Numbered from the stretch's first letter, positions 26,242 to 36,269 are shown. The stretch: DNA of 64,000 bases from Verrucomicrobiota bacterium (GCA_019136135.1 JAGVUR010000185.1:1-64000), one strand, 5' to 3'. Translations and numbers: made by a program. Notes: generated by a model from the sequence alone, not told the origin.

Positions 26242-27903
26242 TTATTGTTCTTTCGTATCAAACAGAATCGAAATCTTGGTTCCCTTTTTCAGTTTGCTTT
26301 CAACAGAGATTATGCCGTTATGGTACTGTGCGGCGTGTTTCACGATCGACAAGCCAAGGCCTGTGCCGATCGATTGCTTGGAATGGCTCTTATCGACACG
26401 ATAGAAGCGTTCAAATATCTTTTCATGATGTTCGGGGGCAATGCCAATACCAGTGTCCTGGACGCTCAGGCAAACCGATCCTGTTTTTTGGGTAATAGAT
26501 ACTTTGACGCTTCCACCAGGAATGTTGTACTTGATGGCATTGTCGCAGAGGCTATAGATGACCACATACAGCAATCTGCGAACACCATTGACCACACCAT
26601 CATCTCCAATCACTTCCAAAGAAACGTCTTTCAGCTTTGCAGCGTCCGTAAGAACTTCAAAGACTTCTTCGGCAAGGACTTTGAGGGAAACATCTTCGTG
26701 GGGCATTTCCGTACCTTCGTCCAGCTGTGACAGTTGTATGATATCATCAATCAAATACACCAGCCTGGATGCTTCACTGCGGATATGCCGAACAAAACGA
26801 GGAACATCATCCTCTTTAACGATGCCGCTTTCCATCAATTCAGCGGAACCAATGATTGATTGCAGCGGTGTTTTCAATTCATGGGATACGTTGGCGGTAA
26901 ATTCCCGTCGGTTACGCTCTGCGTTTACCTGCTCGGTTACATCGAAAGCGAGGATAACCATGCCGTGATGATTCCCTTCCGAGTCGATGCGGCTCAGGTC
27001 GAATTGATATTCCCTACCTTTTTTTAGGTCACGAAAATCAGCATGTCCCTGTTTTTTGGCTTCTTCTAGGGCAAGGCGCATATTCAGTTTACGTTCAATA
27101 GTCAGGAAATCCTCTCCGATGCAGGTAATTTCCGCATTGAACAGTTTTCTTGCAGCTGGATTAATGCTTAGAATCCTTCCTGTATTATCCAACAAGACCA
27201 GGGCTTCTTTCATGTTGCCCGTAATCTGATCAAATTCATCTTCTTTATATTTAAGTTTCCGCATCTGGCTTTTGATTTCCATTTGCTGTGAATGAAGGCG
27301 GCGAAGCAATGGGGAAAGCTCTTCATAGGCATCGTTTTCCAGGGGCTTCTCCAGATTCAGCTTGTTCAGCGGTTCCACCACACGCTTCGCCATGCCGTGG
27401 GCAAGCCATGCGGAAAGTATGCTGGCGATTAACAGAATCATGGCAATTGGCTGAAGCAAGCCAAGTACAAGAGAAAAAACCGTGTCACGTTTTGCTGACA
27501 TACGGAGAATACTGCCATCCTTAAGAAGAATCGCTTCATAAATGGTCAATTCCGTCATGGTGGGGGATTGGCGGATGCTGCTTCCCGTGCCGGAGGTAAG
27601 GGCTTCCTTGATTTCCTCTCGGTCGGCATGGTTTTCCATGGTTGCCGCATCGGCATGGCTGTCAAAGAGAACTTTGCCGTCAGAACTCACCCATGTCAAA
27701 CGGTATCGGTCATAATTGAGGCTTTCAAGATAGCTTTCGCCCAGCTGCTCCATTGCACGGGAAGCTAGGCTTAACCCGTCTTTAAGCTGAGATATCTGAA
27801 TATCTCCGAAATACCGATAAAGCACGCTGGTGATGATAAGAAGACTCGCGATTTGAACGATGATTGCTACGGTAAGGATTGACCTTAAGATTTTATTTAT
27901 CAT
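26242..27903 (-). CDS. phoR: PhoR sensor kinase, set 2
   Basis: 553 residues from the ATG at 27903, which has GGGAGG six bases upstream. Layout: membrane segment (about 10-28), periplasmic domain, second membrane segment (about 143-168), HAMP, PAS, then the kinase core with the phospho-acceptor H341 (ANVSHELKTPLQSI), N box YSLCDNAIKYN and G boxes VQDTGIGIAPEHHEKIFERFYR and GTGLGLSIVKH. The sequence style (short periplasmic domain, SHADAATMENHADREEI) resembles Firmicutes, particularly clostridial, PhoR. Its start overlaps the phoB stop. Intact, unlike the set 1 kinase. Confidence 0.94.
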   Translation of the reverse strand: MINKILRSILTVAIIVQIASLLIITSVLYRYFGDIQISQLKDGLSLASRAMEQLGESYLESLNYDRYRLTWVSSDGKVLFDSHADAATMENHADREEIKEALTSGTGSSIRQSPTMTELTIYEAILLKDGSILRMSAKRDTVFSLVLGLLQPIAMILLIASILSAWLAHGMAKRVVEPLNKLNLEKPLENDAYEELSPLLRRLHSQQMEIKSQMRKLKYKEDEFDQITGNMKEALVLLDNTGRILSINPAARKLFNAEITCIGEDFLTIERKLNMRLALEEAKKQGHADFRDLKKGREYQFDLSRIDSEGNHHGMVILAFDVTEQVNAERNRREFTANVSHELKTPLQSIIGSAELMESGIVKEDDVPRFVRHIRSEASRLVYLIDDIIQLSQLDEGTEMPHEDVSLKVLAEEVFEVLTDAAKLKDVSLEVIGDDGVVNGVRRLLYVVIYSLCDNAIKYNIPGGSVKVSITQKTGSVCLSVQDTGIGIAPEHHEKIFERFYRVDKSHSKQSIGTGLGLSIVKHAAQYHNGIISVESKLKKGTKISILFDTKEQ

Positions 27904-28573
27904 AGCCAACCTCCCAGCGATAGCCTACATTTCGAACCGTCTCGATCATCTTGCCATAGTTTTCCAGTTTCTGACGCAATGTGCGGATATGGGAATCCAA
28001 GGTGCGGGAATCACCCATATAGTCCAAATTCCATACTTGGGAGAACAGCTGCTCTCTGGTATAAACCATGCCGGGATGAGAAAGAAAAACACGGAGCAGT
28101 TCAAATTCCTTGTAGGTAAGTTGAATTCGTTTGCCATCGATAGAAACAGTGTATTCGTCCAAATTTACAACTAGGCCATCCGCCTTCAACAGCTTGGAGG
28201 CCTGTTGCGGCTGACTTCTCCGAAGCACCGCTTTTACCCTGGACACCATTTCCATTATGCTGAAAGGCTTCACGATGTAGTCGTCAGCGCCAAGGTCCAG
28301 GCCATGGATGCGGTCATATTCCTGTCCTTTGGCAGTTGCCAGAATAACAGGAATGCTGTTGTATTCGATGGATTCCTTGATCTTCTTCAACAGTTCAAGT
28401 CCATCCATTCCCGGAAGCATGATATCCAGAACGATCAGGTTTGGCTTTCCTTTTTTCAACTCTTCCCAACAAGAAAGACCATCCTCAAAGCCTCTGGTTT
28501 CAAACCCAGCGGCATCAAGTGCGTATAGTGCGATATCGCGAATGCTTCCGTCATCCTCCACAAACCAAATCAT
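27893..28573 (-). CDS. phoB: PhoB/PhoP response regulator, set 2
   Basis: 226 residues. Receiver with acidic pair E6-D7-D8 and phospho-acceptor D50 (LDIMLPGMDGLE), then an OmpR-type winged helix (LTYKEFELLRVFLSHPGMVYTREQL, RTLDSHIRTLRQKL). Partner of the intact kinase that follows. It is only partly similar to the set 1 regulator, so the two may read different Pho boxes. The start overlaps phoU by 23 bases. Confidence 0.94.
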   Translation of the reverse strand: MIWFVEDDGSIRDIALYALDAAGFETRGFEDGLSCWEELKKGKPNLIVLDIMLPGMDGLELLKKIKESIEYNSIPVILATAKGQEYDRIHGLDLGADDYIVKPFSIMEMVSRVKAVLRRSQPQQASKLLKADGLVVNLDEYTVSIDGKRIQLTYKEFELLRVFLSHPGMVYTREQLFSQVWNLDYMGDSRTLDSHIRTLRQKLENYGKMIETVRNVGYRWEVGYDK

Positions 28574-29222
28574 TTTTACATCTCCCTGGGTGTGTACCTG
28601 TTACACAATAGATCACCCATTCAGCAATATTGGTAGCATGATCTCCGATGCGTTCCAAATACTTGGCAATCATCAAAAGATCAAGTGCAAATTCACCATC
28701 TGTAGAATTTTCCGCTATCAATGTAATTATACCATGTTTTATCTGGGAAAAGTAGTCATCGACCACATCATCTTGAGCAGTGACTTTTTTAGCAAGTTCC
28801 ACATCCTTCTTGACAAAGGCATCTATGCTGGACGTAACCATTTCGATGGCTTCGTTAGCCATGTCCCCAATCAGTTCAAAGCCATTTGTTGTGCGGCCGC
28901 CCAGGAAAACCACAATTCCGGCAATATCCTCTGCCTGATCGCCAATACGCTCCAGATCCGTAATCATCTTCAATGCGCCGGAAATCAGTCGAAGGTCACG
29001 GGCAACCGGCTGCTGGTGGAGCAGGAGCTTCATGCATCGCCCTTCTATGTCACGTTCCATCTGGTCAATCATATAACCGTTGCTCATGACCTTTTTCGCC
29101 AGGTCCAAATTGCCGGTAATCAACGCTTTGGTAGATGAGGCGATGGCTTCTTCGCACATGGAACCCATTTCGATAATTTCTCTGTTCAGTTCAAAAAGCT
29201 GTTCATCAAATCGGTTCCTCAT
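28551..29222 (-). CDS. phoU: Phosphate signalling protein PhoU, set 2
   Basis: 223 residues, two three-helix PhoU repeats with metal-binding acidic motifs (NGYMIDQMERDIEGR, TAQDDVVDDYFSQIKH). N-terminus MRNRFDEQLFELNREIIEMG is typical of Firmicutes PhoU. It follows pstB by nine bases. Confidence 0.94.
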   Translation of the reverse strand: MRNRFDEQLFELNREIIEMGSMCEEAIASSTKALITGNLDLAKKVMSNGYMIDQMERDIEGRCMKLLLHQQPVARDLRLISGALKMITDLERIGDQAEDIAGIVVFLGGRTTNGFELIGDMANEAIEMVTSSIDAFVKKDVELAKKVTAQDDVVDDYFSQIKHGIITLIAENSTDGEFALDLLMIAKYLERIGDHATNIAEWVIYCVTGTHPGRCKNDLVCGG

Positions 29223-29231
29223 AGAGCCTCC

Positions 29232-29987
29232 TTAGCCAAATCTGCCGGTAATGTAGTCTTCTGTACGTTTATCTTTCGGTTGTGAAAAGATATCGTCAGT
29301 CTTGCCAAATTCAACTAGTTCACCAAGCAGAAAGAAAGCAGTATAGTCGGACACGCGAACAGCCTGTTGCATATTATGAGTAACTATAACGATAGTATAC
29401 TTTTTTTTCAGTTCCATGATCAGGTCCTCGATACGGGAAGTCGAGATCGGGTCAAGCGCGGAAGTCGGCTCGTCCATAAGAAGCACCTTCGGCTGAATGG
29501 CCAGTGCTCGTGCGATGCACAGGCGCTGTTGTTGGCCGCCTGATATGCCAAGTGCGTTTTTCTTCAATCTATCCTTGACCTCGTCCCAGATTGCCGCATC
29601 GCGCAAGGCCTGTTCTACGATTTCATCCAACTGTACCTTTCTTGTGATTCCATGGGTACGAGGACCGTAGGCGACATTGTTATAGATGCTCATGGGAAAT
29701 GGATTCGGATGCTGGAATACCATTCCAATTTCCTTGCGTAGATGGCTTACATCAACGTCATTGGAAAAAATATCCGTGCCTTCATAATAGATGTTTCCGG
29801 TGATCTTCACTCCGGGAATCAGGTCGTTCATACGGTTCAAGGTTTTGAGAAAAGTTGACTTGCCGCAGCCGGAAGGACCAATTAGCGCAGTAATGCTCTT
29901 TTCCGGAATTTCAATATTCAAATCTTTCAGCGCCTGGTAGTCGCCATACCAAAGACACATATCTTTCACTGAGATAATACTGCCCAT
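29232..29987 (-). CDS. pstB: Phosphate transport ATP-binding protein, set 2
   Basis: 251 residues. Walker [10 protein letters not shown] at 37-45, Q loop [12 protein letters not shown], signature ISGGQQQRL, Walker [14 protein letters not shown], switch VTHNMQQA. Same length as the set 1 protein but clearly diverged, so the two are not a recent duplication. It overlaps pstA by one base. Confidence 0.97.
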   Translation of the reverse strand: MGSIISVKDMCLWYGDYQALKDLNIEIPEKSITALIGPSGCGKSTFLKTLNRMNDLIPGVKITGNIYYEGTDIFSNDVDVSHLRKEIGMVFQHPNPFPMSIYNNVAYGPRTHGITRKVQLDEIVEQALRDAAIWDEVKDRLKKNALGISGGQQQRLCIARALAIQPKVLLMDEPTSALDPISTSRIEDLIMELKKKYTIVIVTHNMQQAVRVSDYTAFFLLGELVEFGKTDDIFSQPKDKRTEDYITGRFG

Positions 29988-30841
29988 TAACTTCTCCTTG
30001 CGGCGAAGAATTTTTGCACGAATGTTGTTGCAAAGTTGATCGCCACGGTCAAGACCATCAGAATTGCGGCGATGGCGAAGGCCACGCCGAACTCGCCCTG
30101 TTCCTTTGCGTAAACATAAAGAGCAACAGATAACGTTGCGCCTGGCGCTGCCAAACCTTCAATGATCCCGTTTACCGCATGGGCAAAGCCTGCAGTAAAA
30201 AGTAGCGCCGCGGATTCGCCAAGAATACGACCAATCGACAAGATGCACCCGGTAATCACACCATCTAGGCATCCGGGAAGAACAACGGTTCGTACAACGC
30301 GCCACTTGCCTGCGCCCAGGCCAAATGCACCCTCGCGATAGGACTGGGGAACGGTCTTTAAACTTTCCTGGGTGGTACGCATGATGGTTGGGAGGTTCAT
30401 AATCACCAGGGTCAATGCACCCGCCATCAGGCAAGTTCCCATACTGTTCGAGAAAAGCAGCATGCCCACTAGGCCATAGATGATCGAAGGTATGCCGGAA
30501 AGAATCTCGGCGGCATATTCGATAATGCTGACTATCTTTTTGTTGGCAGCATATTCTGTCAAGTAAATGGCAGCGCCCACACCCAACGGCAGTACGATAA
30601 TCAATGTTGCGATGACGATATATATGGTGTTTAGGATGTCGGGCAAAATACCAATTCGTTCTTCCAGATAGCTTGGTGATGTGGACAGCAGTTCCCAAGT
30701 GATATTGGGAATGCCTTTCAATATGGTATATAGCAAAAGGAACAGCACCAATGCCGCAGTCAGGCCGGTGGCTAGCAACATAAGTGCTTTCAACAGTAAT
30801 TCATACCTTTTTCTTTTTTTCGACAGGGGTTGATTCAACAT
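29987..30841 (-). CDS. pstA: Phosphate transport permease PstA, set 2
   Basis: 284 residues with six membrane segments and EAA loop [19 protein letters not shown]. The start ATG at 30841 overlaps the pstC stop (TGATG); a GTG one codon earlier is also possible. Pairs with the set 2 PstC. Confidence 0.95.
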   Translation of the reverse strand: MLNQPLSKKRKRYELLLKALMLLATGLTAALVLFLLLYTILKGIPNITWELLSTSPSYLEERIGILPDILNTIYIVIATLIIVLPLGVGAAIYLTEYAANKKIVSIIEYAAEILSGIPSIIYGLVGMLLFSNSMGTCLMAGALTLVIMNLPTIMRTTQESLKTVPQSYREGAFGLGAGKWRVVRTVVLPGCLDGVITGCILSIGRILGESAALLFTAGFAHAVNGIIEGLAAPGATLSVALYVYAKEQGEFGVAFAIAAILMVLTVAINFATTFVQKFFAARRS

Positions 30842-31785
30842 CACTTGTTCCCATCTCTTTTGAGGAAGAAGTTCAGGGTGGCATTGATCAACATGATAAA
30901 CATGAACAACACCAATGCGACGGAAAACAACGCCTGCCGCTGCAAACCGCTGGAATAAGCCATCTCGCTGGCTACGGCCGTAGTTAGGAAACGGACACTT
31001 TGGAACAGGGAATCAGGCATGTTCGGCACATTGCCGGCAACCATCATGACGGCCATTGCCTCGCCGATTGCGCGACCGACGCCAAGGACAACTGCCGCCG
31101 CAATGCCACTTTTGGCGGCGGGAACAGAAACCCTGAAATAGGTTTCAATGGGCGTTGCTCCCAAGGCAAGCGACGCATCCTCATATTCTTTCGGGACGGC
31201 ATCCAAAGCAGTGACGGACATTTTGATAATGGACGGCAAAATCATGATTGCCAGAACGATAATTGCCGCAAGCAAGCCGGCGCCGTCAGGTACGTTAAAT
31301 ACTTTCCTGATGCCGGGAACCAGTACAAGCATGCCGACAAGTCCATAGACCACGGAAGGAATGCCGGCAAGCAGGCTGACCGCAGACTGCATCACGGATT
31401 TCACCCTGGGCGATGCAATTTTGGACAGGTACACGGAAGTCATAAAGCCAATCGGAACACCGAGGATGACGGCGCCGGCAGTTCCGTAGATACTGGTCAA
31501 GATAAAGGGCAGGATTCCATATTTCGGGTCAGCGGCGGTGGATGCCCACTCCCTGCCGAACAGAAAATCAACTATGCCTATTTTATGAATGGCAGGAACA
31601 CCGGAAATAAACAAGTACACAGTAATCAGTAAAACGCAGCCGACCGCAATCAGACCAAGCAAAAGGAAAATACCATGGACAATGTTTTCAAGTATCTGCT
31701 TCTTTTTGCTATGATCCAGGTTAATTCCTTGCGGTTCAGTACTGTGAATGACTTGTTCTGTGCTTGTTTTCTTCTTTTTTGCCAT
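30841..31785 (-). CDS. pstC: Phosphate transport permease PstC, set 2
   Basis: 314 residues from the ATG at 31785 (GGGGA upstream); the frame is open 17 codons further without support. A Lys-rich N-terminal tail precedes six membrane segments; EAA loop EYEDASLALGATPIETYFRV. The periplasmic loop contains VDFLFGREWAST, as in Firmicutes PstC. Confidence 0.95.
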   Translation of the reverse strand: MAKKKKTSTEQVIHSTEPQGINLDHSKKKQILENIVHGIFLLLGLIAVGCVLLITVYLFISGVPAIHKIGIVDFLFGREWASTAADPKYGILPFILTSIYGTAGAVILGVPIGFMTSVYLSKIASPRVKSVMQSAVSLLAGIPSVVYGLVGMLVLVPGIRKVFNVPDGAGLLAAIIVLAIMILPSIIKMSVTALDAVPKEYEDASLALGATPIETYFRVSVPAAKSGIAAAVVLGVGRAIGEAMAVMMVAGNVPNMPDSLFQSVRFLTTAVASEMAYSSGLQRQALFSVALVLFMFIMLINATLNFFLKRDGNK

Positions 31786-31847
31786 GATAAAATCCCCGAA
31801 GCAAAATATTGATGGTCGGGAGCAAATCCGTCGCATCTGCTTGTTTC

Positions 31848-32654
31848 CTAGTTTGCAGGAACTACGCCAGCCTTGGAAATGAGCGCATTTGCATCAGGTG
31901 AAGTTATGTAGGCAAAGAAGTTTTGGGCTGCCTCGCTAAGAGGAGTGTCGGTCTTGGTAACGAGAATGAACGGTCGCTGTACGACATAGCTTCCATTCTT
32001 AATCGTTTCTTTCGTAGCAGCTACTCCATCAACGGTCAGGGCCTTTACGCTGTCCTTTACAGCGGCAAGGGAAGCATAGCCGATTGCATTGGGGTTCTGT
32101 GAAACCGTGGTAATAACGTCGCCGGTGGAGGTCAGTTCCTGACGATACTTGCAAGCATCCTTGGTGCCGGTTATCGATTCAAAGCCATCACGGGTTCCGG
32201 AACCCGCCTCACGCCCGATGAGGATGATTTCTCCATTGTTACCGCCAACCTCAGACCAGTTGGTGATTTTGCCAGTGTAAATCTTCGCAACATTTTCCAA
32301 GCTCAGGTCGGAAACGGAGTTTGCGGGATTTACGATAATGACGATGCCGTCGTAAGCCAAAATCGTGCCCTTGAGACCAGACTCAATTTCATCTTTCTTC
32401 AGCTTGCGAGAGGAAAGACCGATGTCGCAGCGACCTTCCTGAACGGCTTTGATGCCGGAACCAGAACCAGTAGGATTGTAAGTAAAGCTGATTCCGGTGT
32501 CATTCTGGAATACCTCGCCAAGAATGCCAATCACCTTCTCCATGGAGGTGGAACCATCCGTGCTGACGGAACGGCTGCTTTTATTTTTGCTGCAACCTGC
32601 TAGCATAGTGAACGACAAAACCACAACCATCATCATAAAAACATTTTTCTTCAT
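31848..32654 (-). CDS. pstS: Phosphate-binding lipoprotein PstS, set 2
   Basis: 268 residues, shorter than the set 1 PstS. The lipobox LAGC puts the mature N-terminus at C21. Phosphate-binding motifs are DGSTSMEKVI, NPTGSGSGIKA, LSSRKLKKDE and REAGSGTRDGFE. As a lipoprotein it is the form typical of Gram-positive bacteria; in this cell it would be anchored to a membrane facing the periplasm. It is the first gene of the set 2 operon, with GAAAGGAG ahead of the ATG. Confidence 0.95.
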   Translation of the reverse strand: MKKNVFMMMVVVLSFTMLAGCSKNKSSRSVSTDGSTSMEKVIGILGEVFQNDTGISFTYNPTGSGSGIKAVQEGRCDIGLSSRKLKKDEIESGLKGTILAYDGIVIIVNPANSVSDLSLENVAKIYTGKITNWSEVGGNNGEIILIGREAGSGTRDGFESITGTKDACKYRQELTSTGDVITTVSQNPNAIGYASLAAVKDSVKALTVDGVAATKETIKNGSYVVQRPFILVTKTDTPLSEAAQNFFAYITSPDANALISKAGVVPAN

Positions 32655-32691
32655 TTTTTTCTTGCTCCTTTCAAGAGGACCTGTAGATTTC

Positions 32692-32747
32692 GGATTTCAC
32701 TGTAATAATTTTCCTTATAGTATAGAGATCGTATGTGAAATCCACAA
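32692..32747 (-). promoter_or_regulatory. Probable promoter of the set 2 pst operon with an inverted repeat
   Basis: On the minus strand TATACT (32719-32724) is preceded 17 bases upstream by TTGTGG (32742-32747). The 9-base inverted repeat GGATTTCAC (32692-32700) and GTGAAATCC (32735-32743) brackets the -10 site, and a third GTGAAATC lies at 32758. It could be the site of PhoB 2 or a repressor. Confidence 0.45.
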
Positions 32748-32901
32748 TGCAAGGAATGTGAAATCGAGGTCAAATCGTAAAAAAAGAGCTGAAAGTGGCT
32801 AAGTCATTTTGACGCAATGAGTACGAAAAGGCGTATTCCTGAACGGACAGGTCGGACGGGTCATTCATCCTCCTTCGCACTTCGTGCTATGGCGGACAGG
32901 T

Positions 32902-32942
32902 CATTCATAATTCAGCATTCATAATTTATAATTCATAATTCA
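32902..32942. repeat. AT-rich short tandem repeat
   Basis: Three to four imperfect units built on ATTCATAATTCAG or ATTTATAATTCA. Low complexity, between the GGTCGG-rich stretch and the palindrome. Confidence 0.6.
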
Positions 32943-32996
32943 GTACGGACACCCCGGGGTGCCCGTACTTGAGGTGTCGCGATATTATTCGAGCGA
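32943..32996 (+). repeat. GTAC-ended palindrome, copy D, and right copy of the direct repeat around the phosphate island
   Basis: 32943-32968 is a near-perfect palindrome with arms GTACGGACACCCC and GGGGTGCCCGTAC. 32961-32996 matches 15918-15953 in the same orientation, 32 of 36 bases. Its right end runs into the last codons of the large glycosidase gene. Confidence 0.65.
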
Positions 32997-35900
32997 ATAG
33001 GTGCCGAATTCAGCGATGTTCTTGTCTTTGCCGATGCCGCCGTGGAATTGCGTGTATGACTTTCGGCCGTTGCCGTCGTTGTCGTTGACCAAGGCTGAGA
33101 GCCTGACGATTCCATCCAGTTTGGGGAGGACGTTCCAGGGGATTTCAACCGTGTAGAGAATCGTGTTCTTGTCAAGATTCTTGCAGTTGAAGGCGATGCC
33201 ATCGTGGGAAACATTGTTCAAAATCTTGTTTTCGACGATTAGCTTGGGCTTGCCCTGTACGGACGCCGCCATTATCGCCAAGTGGTTTTGCGAGCCTTCC
33301 GAGGTTAAGGATACTTGGATTGAATCCCCGGCCCAAAGCGTGTTCTGGTTGGAGTAGGGCTGGAAGAAGTGGTCGTCGAACACCTGGATTTCAAGGATGA
33401 TTCCCTTTTGCGACTGGGAAACGAATGCTTTCGCGTCCAGGTCGTTTTTGTTGTAGGGGAGCGGATTGTTGTCAGGTACGCTGAATGTAGCTGGTTTTAT
33501 TGCGAGCGGGATTTTAGCCGGTGCTTTAGGGATGATCGCGTTTGCGAGTTGGGAGGTAAATGTATGTTGCCAGCCACTGCTGAGTTTTGCGTTCAGGGTC
33601 AAAGTAGGATTGTCCGGGATTGTATTTCCCTCGATGTTCAAGTAAACGACTTGGCATTCATCTCCATTGAGTTCAAATGAAGCCTTTTTGAGGTTTTTGA
33701 TTTGTTCGGAGATGGGTTCGATTTCGATTGTGCCCCTTCGTCGAGCCGTGTTGTTGAAGGTAATCGGGATTTTGAGTTGGTTGTTTTTTCGGATGATTGC
33801 GTTTGCGTTGGCTATGATCGGCATTGAAGGTTGGAAGACGAGCTTAGATTCGGCGGTGATTCCATCGACGTCGCACGTAACGATTAGTTCGACGTTTTTT
33901 CCGTTGAGTTCGGACCAGTTTTGAGCATCCAGCTTTGCTGCGAGCAATGTCGTGAATGTTGCCTTGTTGGGGAGATTGGTTGTCAGGTCCCAGGCAATCG
34001 GCTTGAAGTCCTTGGGCGCCGGGTTGAATGTGTAGGAAGCGGTTGCCTTTTCGGCGGTTTTCCCGATTCTGTTGGTCAGGTTGACTTGGAAGGTAATGAG
34101 ATCTCCGATCAAGGTTTGGCTTGACTTTTGGATGAGTTCCAATCGTGCGTGCTGGCTGATGTTATTCAGGTCAAGCCCGTAGATATAGACTGGGATTTCC
34201 GTCAGGGTGATGGCGAGTTTTCCGTTCTTGATTGTCGGCTTGATTGGATTTCCTTGGAGGTCGATGATTTTCACATCGCCTGCGCATGGGAATTCGAATG
34301 ACTTTTCCCCATTGATCACATATGCTGCGACAAGGTCGCGCTTGTTCTTGTCCTTGAAGTGATACAAGGAGAATTGCCTCGGGTCTTGTGCGAGGTTTTC
34401 GACAAATGTCGCGTCTTCGAGGAGTCTGGTCAAGTGGGCGATAGCCAGGAGCGATGGCTTTGGCGAGTAGTCCTGGTGCACGATTCCGAAGTTATGCTCG
34501 GTGTATGAGCGGTTGTTGCCGTCGTTCTTGAAATCATATTGGCAAGCGTATTCGACTCCTGAGGCGATTGCCGTGAGGTACATTCTGATAAGGTATTGTG
34601 CTTGATGGACATAGGACGATCGGGGATATCCTCCTGCGATCGCCAGGTATTCCATTTCGCCGGAGTAGGTCGTCCAGCCTGCTTCGGTGATGATGAATCG
34701 TTTTGCGCCGCCGTGCTTTTCGCAGAGCTGCCGGATTTTGGCTCCGTTGTCCTTGAGGAACATTTCCCTTTCCGGTCTTGGTTGTCCGTGGCAGTAGGGG
34801 TGGAATGAGATGATATCCCTGGGATCGTCGGCGATGCCCAGTTCGATTTGCATGATCAGTGAGCGTTCAACGTCCTCGGCGCATACGGCAATGTCCGCAT
34901 TGGGATTGACCTTGCGGATCGCACGCTTCGCTTCCAGGGAAAGCTCAACGAACTTGCGAACCCAGTTGGGATAGCCATCCGTAACTCCAGGATAGCGCTT
35001 GCCAAATTGGAAGTTGTAGGCCTCATTCCAAATCTCAAACGTGATGTTCTTGTCCTTGAAAAAATTCCCCATGTATGCGGCGAAGTTGGCGAAGCCATGG
35101 GGATCGCAAGGATTTTCGTAGAGGTTGTTGCCATAGGTCATGCAGTAGTTGAAGCGAATGCCGCGCTCGTTGAGTTTGTTGACGTAGTCGATGCCACGTT
35201 GTGGAACGGTATATTCGCCTTTCTTGGTTTCGACTGATCCCCAATGGATTTCGTCGCGGACATTGCCGATTCCCGCGGCGGAAAGAATATCGACCAACCG
35301 AAGATCGCCGTGCCCCCAACCATGTCCCGGATGTGTGCCGACGCCTATGAACGGGCAGGGCTTGGGATTGGAGCCTTGGAGACGCCCGAACCACAGCGAG
35401 AAGGTTTGCTTGTCATCGGGATTGTCGGGGTTCTGGGCTGTAATCTCAATCTGGAACGATCCGAATTGGTTCTTGAGCTTGTCGGGAGTCAGGACGCACG
35501 TGTACAAGGTTTGTTCGCCAGTCGCCTTCTGGGTTTCCGTGTAGAATGTCTCGCCGAGCCAGTTTTTGACGGTATGGGTCACGTCGAACTTGGTTGACCT
35601 GCCCTTTTCCCTTGTGGCGAGCTTGTACTTGAAGGATGGGTTTTCGTCAGGATAGAACAGCAATCCAAAGCGATCGCTCACATTGTTCAAAATGATATTG
35701 GGGAGCTCCTTGACAGATGCCGTCGTGGTGACTTCCAAGTCCTTGAGTTCAAATGAACCGATTGGCGCCTTGGCTCTGCTGATTTCGATTCCGATGACAA
35801 TCTCGGTAATTGGCCAATGTATTATTTTTTCGTGTTTGCCCCAGGAGGCCTCGAACTTGGACAAATCGGTTTGCAGGGTCGTCCATTGGTTCGGCTTGCT

Positions 35901-36245
35901 GAAGCCAGCGATTCTTCTCATATGCTGCTGTCCCTTGATGTCCATGGTTCTGATGAAGAATCGCGTCTCAGGTACGGTTGGCTTGACCTTGAAGGTCAGG
36001 GTTGTGGTTCCTTTTGGGAGGTTGACTGGCTGGACAAATCCGATGTAGTTGCCCTTGGTCAGGTCGAAATCCAACTTTGCGGCTTCATCGCTGAGCGTCA
36101 ATTCCCCTTTTGCGCCTGGGAATTCCCCGCCGAGCGTCAAGGAACCTCGTGGTCCCGGGGTGTCATTGACTCTGATTTGTCTGACGGTTTGCGCATGAGT
36201 TGATGCCAGAAGCGCAAGGGTCAGGAGTATTGCACAGTGTTTCAT
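32985..36245 (-). CDS. Large secreted glycoside hydrolase with carbohydrate-binding domains
   Basis: 1086 residues with a signal peptide (cleavage near HAQ, residue 19). Residues about 20-175 form a beta-sandwich of binding-module type. The centre (about 290-620) is a TIM-barrel glycosidase of clan GH-A style: E408 in FEIWNEAYNF is the likely acid/base and E521 in FIITEAGWT the likely nucleophile, resembling GH39 or GH5 enzymes. Beta-sandwich linkers follow, and residues about 890-1086 look like a CBM9/DOMON-type module. The substrate is unknown; the neighbouring GH38 mannosidase gene starts close upstream on the same strand, suggesting a glycan-degrading operon. Confidence 0.8.
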   Translation of the reverse strand: MKHCAILLTLALLASTHAQTVRQIRVNDTPGPRGSLTLGGEFPGAKGELTLSDEAAKLDFDLTKGNYIGFVQPVNLPKGTTTLTFKVKPTVPETRFFIRTMDIKGQQHMRRIAGFSKPNQWTTLQTDLSKFEASWGKHEKIIHWPITEIVIGIEISRAKAPIGSFELKDLEVTTTASVKELPNIILNNVSDRFGLLFYPDENPSFKYKLATREKGRSTKFDVTHTVKNWLGETFYTETQKATGEQTLYTCVLTPDKLKNQFGSFQIEITAQNPDNPDDKQTFSLWFGRLQGSNPKPCPFIGVGTHPGHGWGHGDLRLVDILSAAGIGNVRDEIHWGSVETKKGEYTVPQRGIDYVNKLNERGIRFNYCMTYGNNLYENPCDPHGFANFAAYMGNFFKDKNITFEIWNEAYNFQFGKRYPGVTDGYPNWVRKFVELSLEAKRAIRKVNPNADIAVCAEDVERSLIMQIELGIADDPRDIISFHPYCHGQPRPEREMFLKDNGAKIRQLCEKHGGAKRFIITEAGWTTYSGEMEYLAIAGGYPRSSYVHQAQYLIRMYLTAIASGVEYACQYDFKNDGNNRSYTEHNFGIVHQDYSPKPSLLAIAHLTRLLEDATFVENLAQDPRQFSLYHFKDKNKRDLVAAYVINGEKSFEFPCAGDVKIIDLQGNPIKPTIKNGKLAITLTEIPVYIYGLDLNNISQHARLELIQKSSQTLIGDLITFQVNLTNRIGKTAEKATASYTFNPAPKDFKPIAWDLTTNLPNKATFTTLLAAKLDAQNWSELNGKNVELIVTCDVDGITAESKLVFQPSMPIIANANAIIRKNNQLKIPITFNNTARRRGTIEIEPISEQIKNLKKASFELNGDECQVVYLNIEGNTIPDNPTLTLNAKLSSGWQHTFTSQLANAIIPKAPAKIPLAIKPATFSVPDNNPLPYNKNDLDAKAFVSQSQKGIILEIQVFDDHFFQPYSNQNTLWAGDSIQVSLTSEGSQNHLAIMAASVQGKPKLIVENKILNNVSHDGIAFNCKNLDKNTILYTVEIPWNVLPKLDGIVRLSALVNDNDGNGRKSYTQFHGGIGKDKNIAEFGTYSLE

Positions 36246-36269
36246 CGGGTGTCTCCCTTGTTATTTGGT

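Larger units (their letters stand above)
32655..32984. other. Intergenic stretch: pstS promoter, low-complexity repeat, palindrome
   Basis: 330 bases without a gene. From the pstS side it holds a probable promoter (32692-32747), a GGACAGGTCGGACGGGTC-rich stretch (about 32840-32900), an AT-rich run of ATTCATAATTCAG-like units (about 32902-32942) and a GTAC palindrome (32943-32968). Confidence 0.55.
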
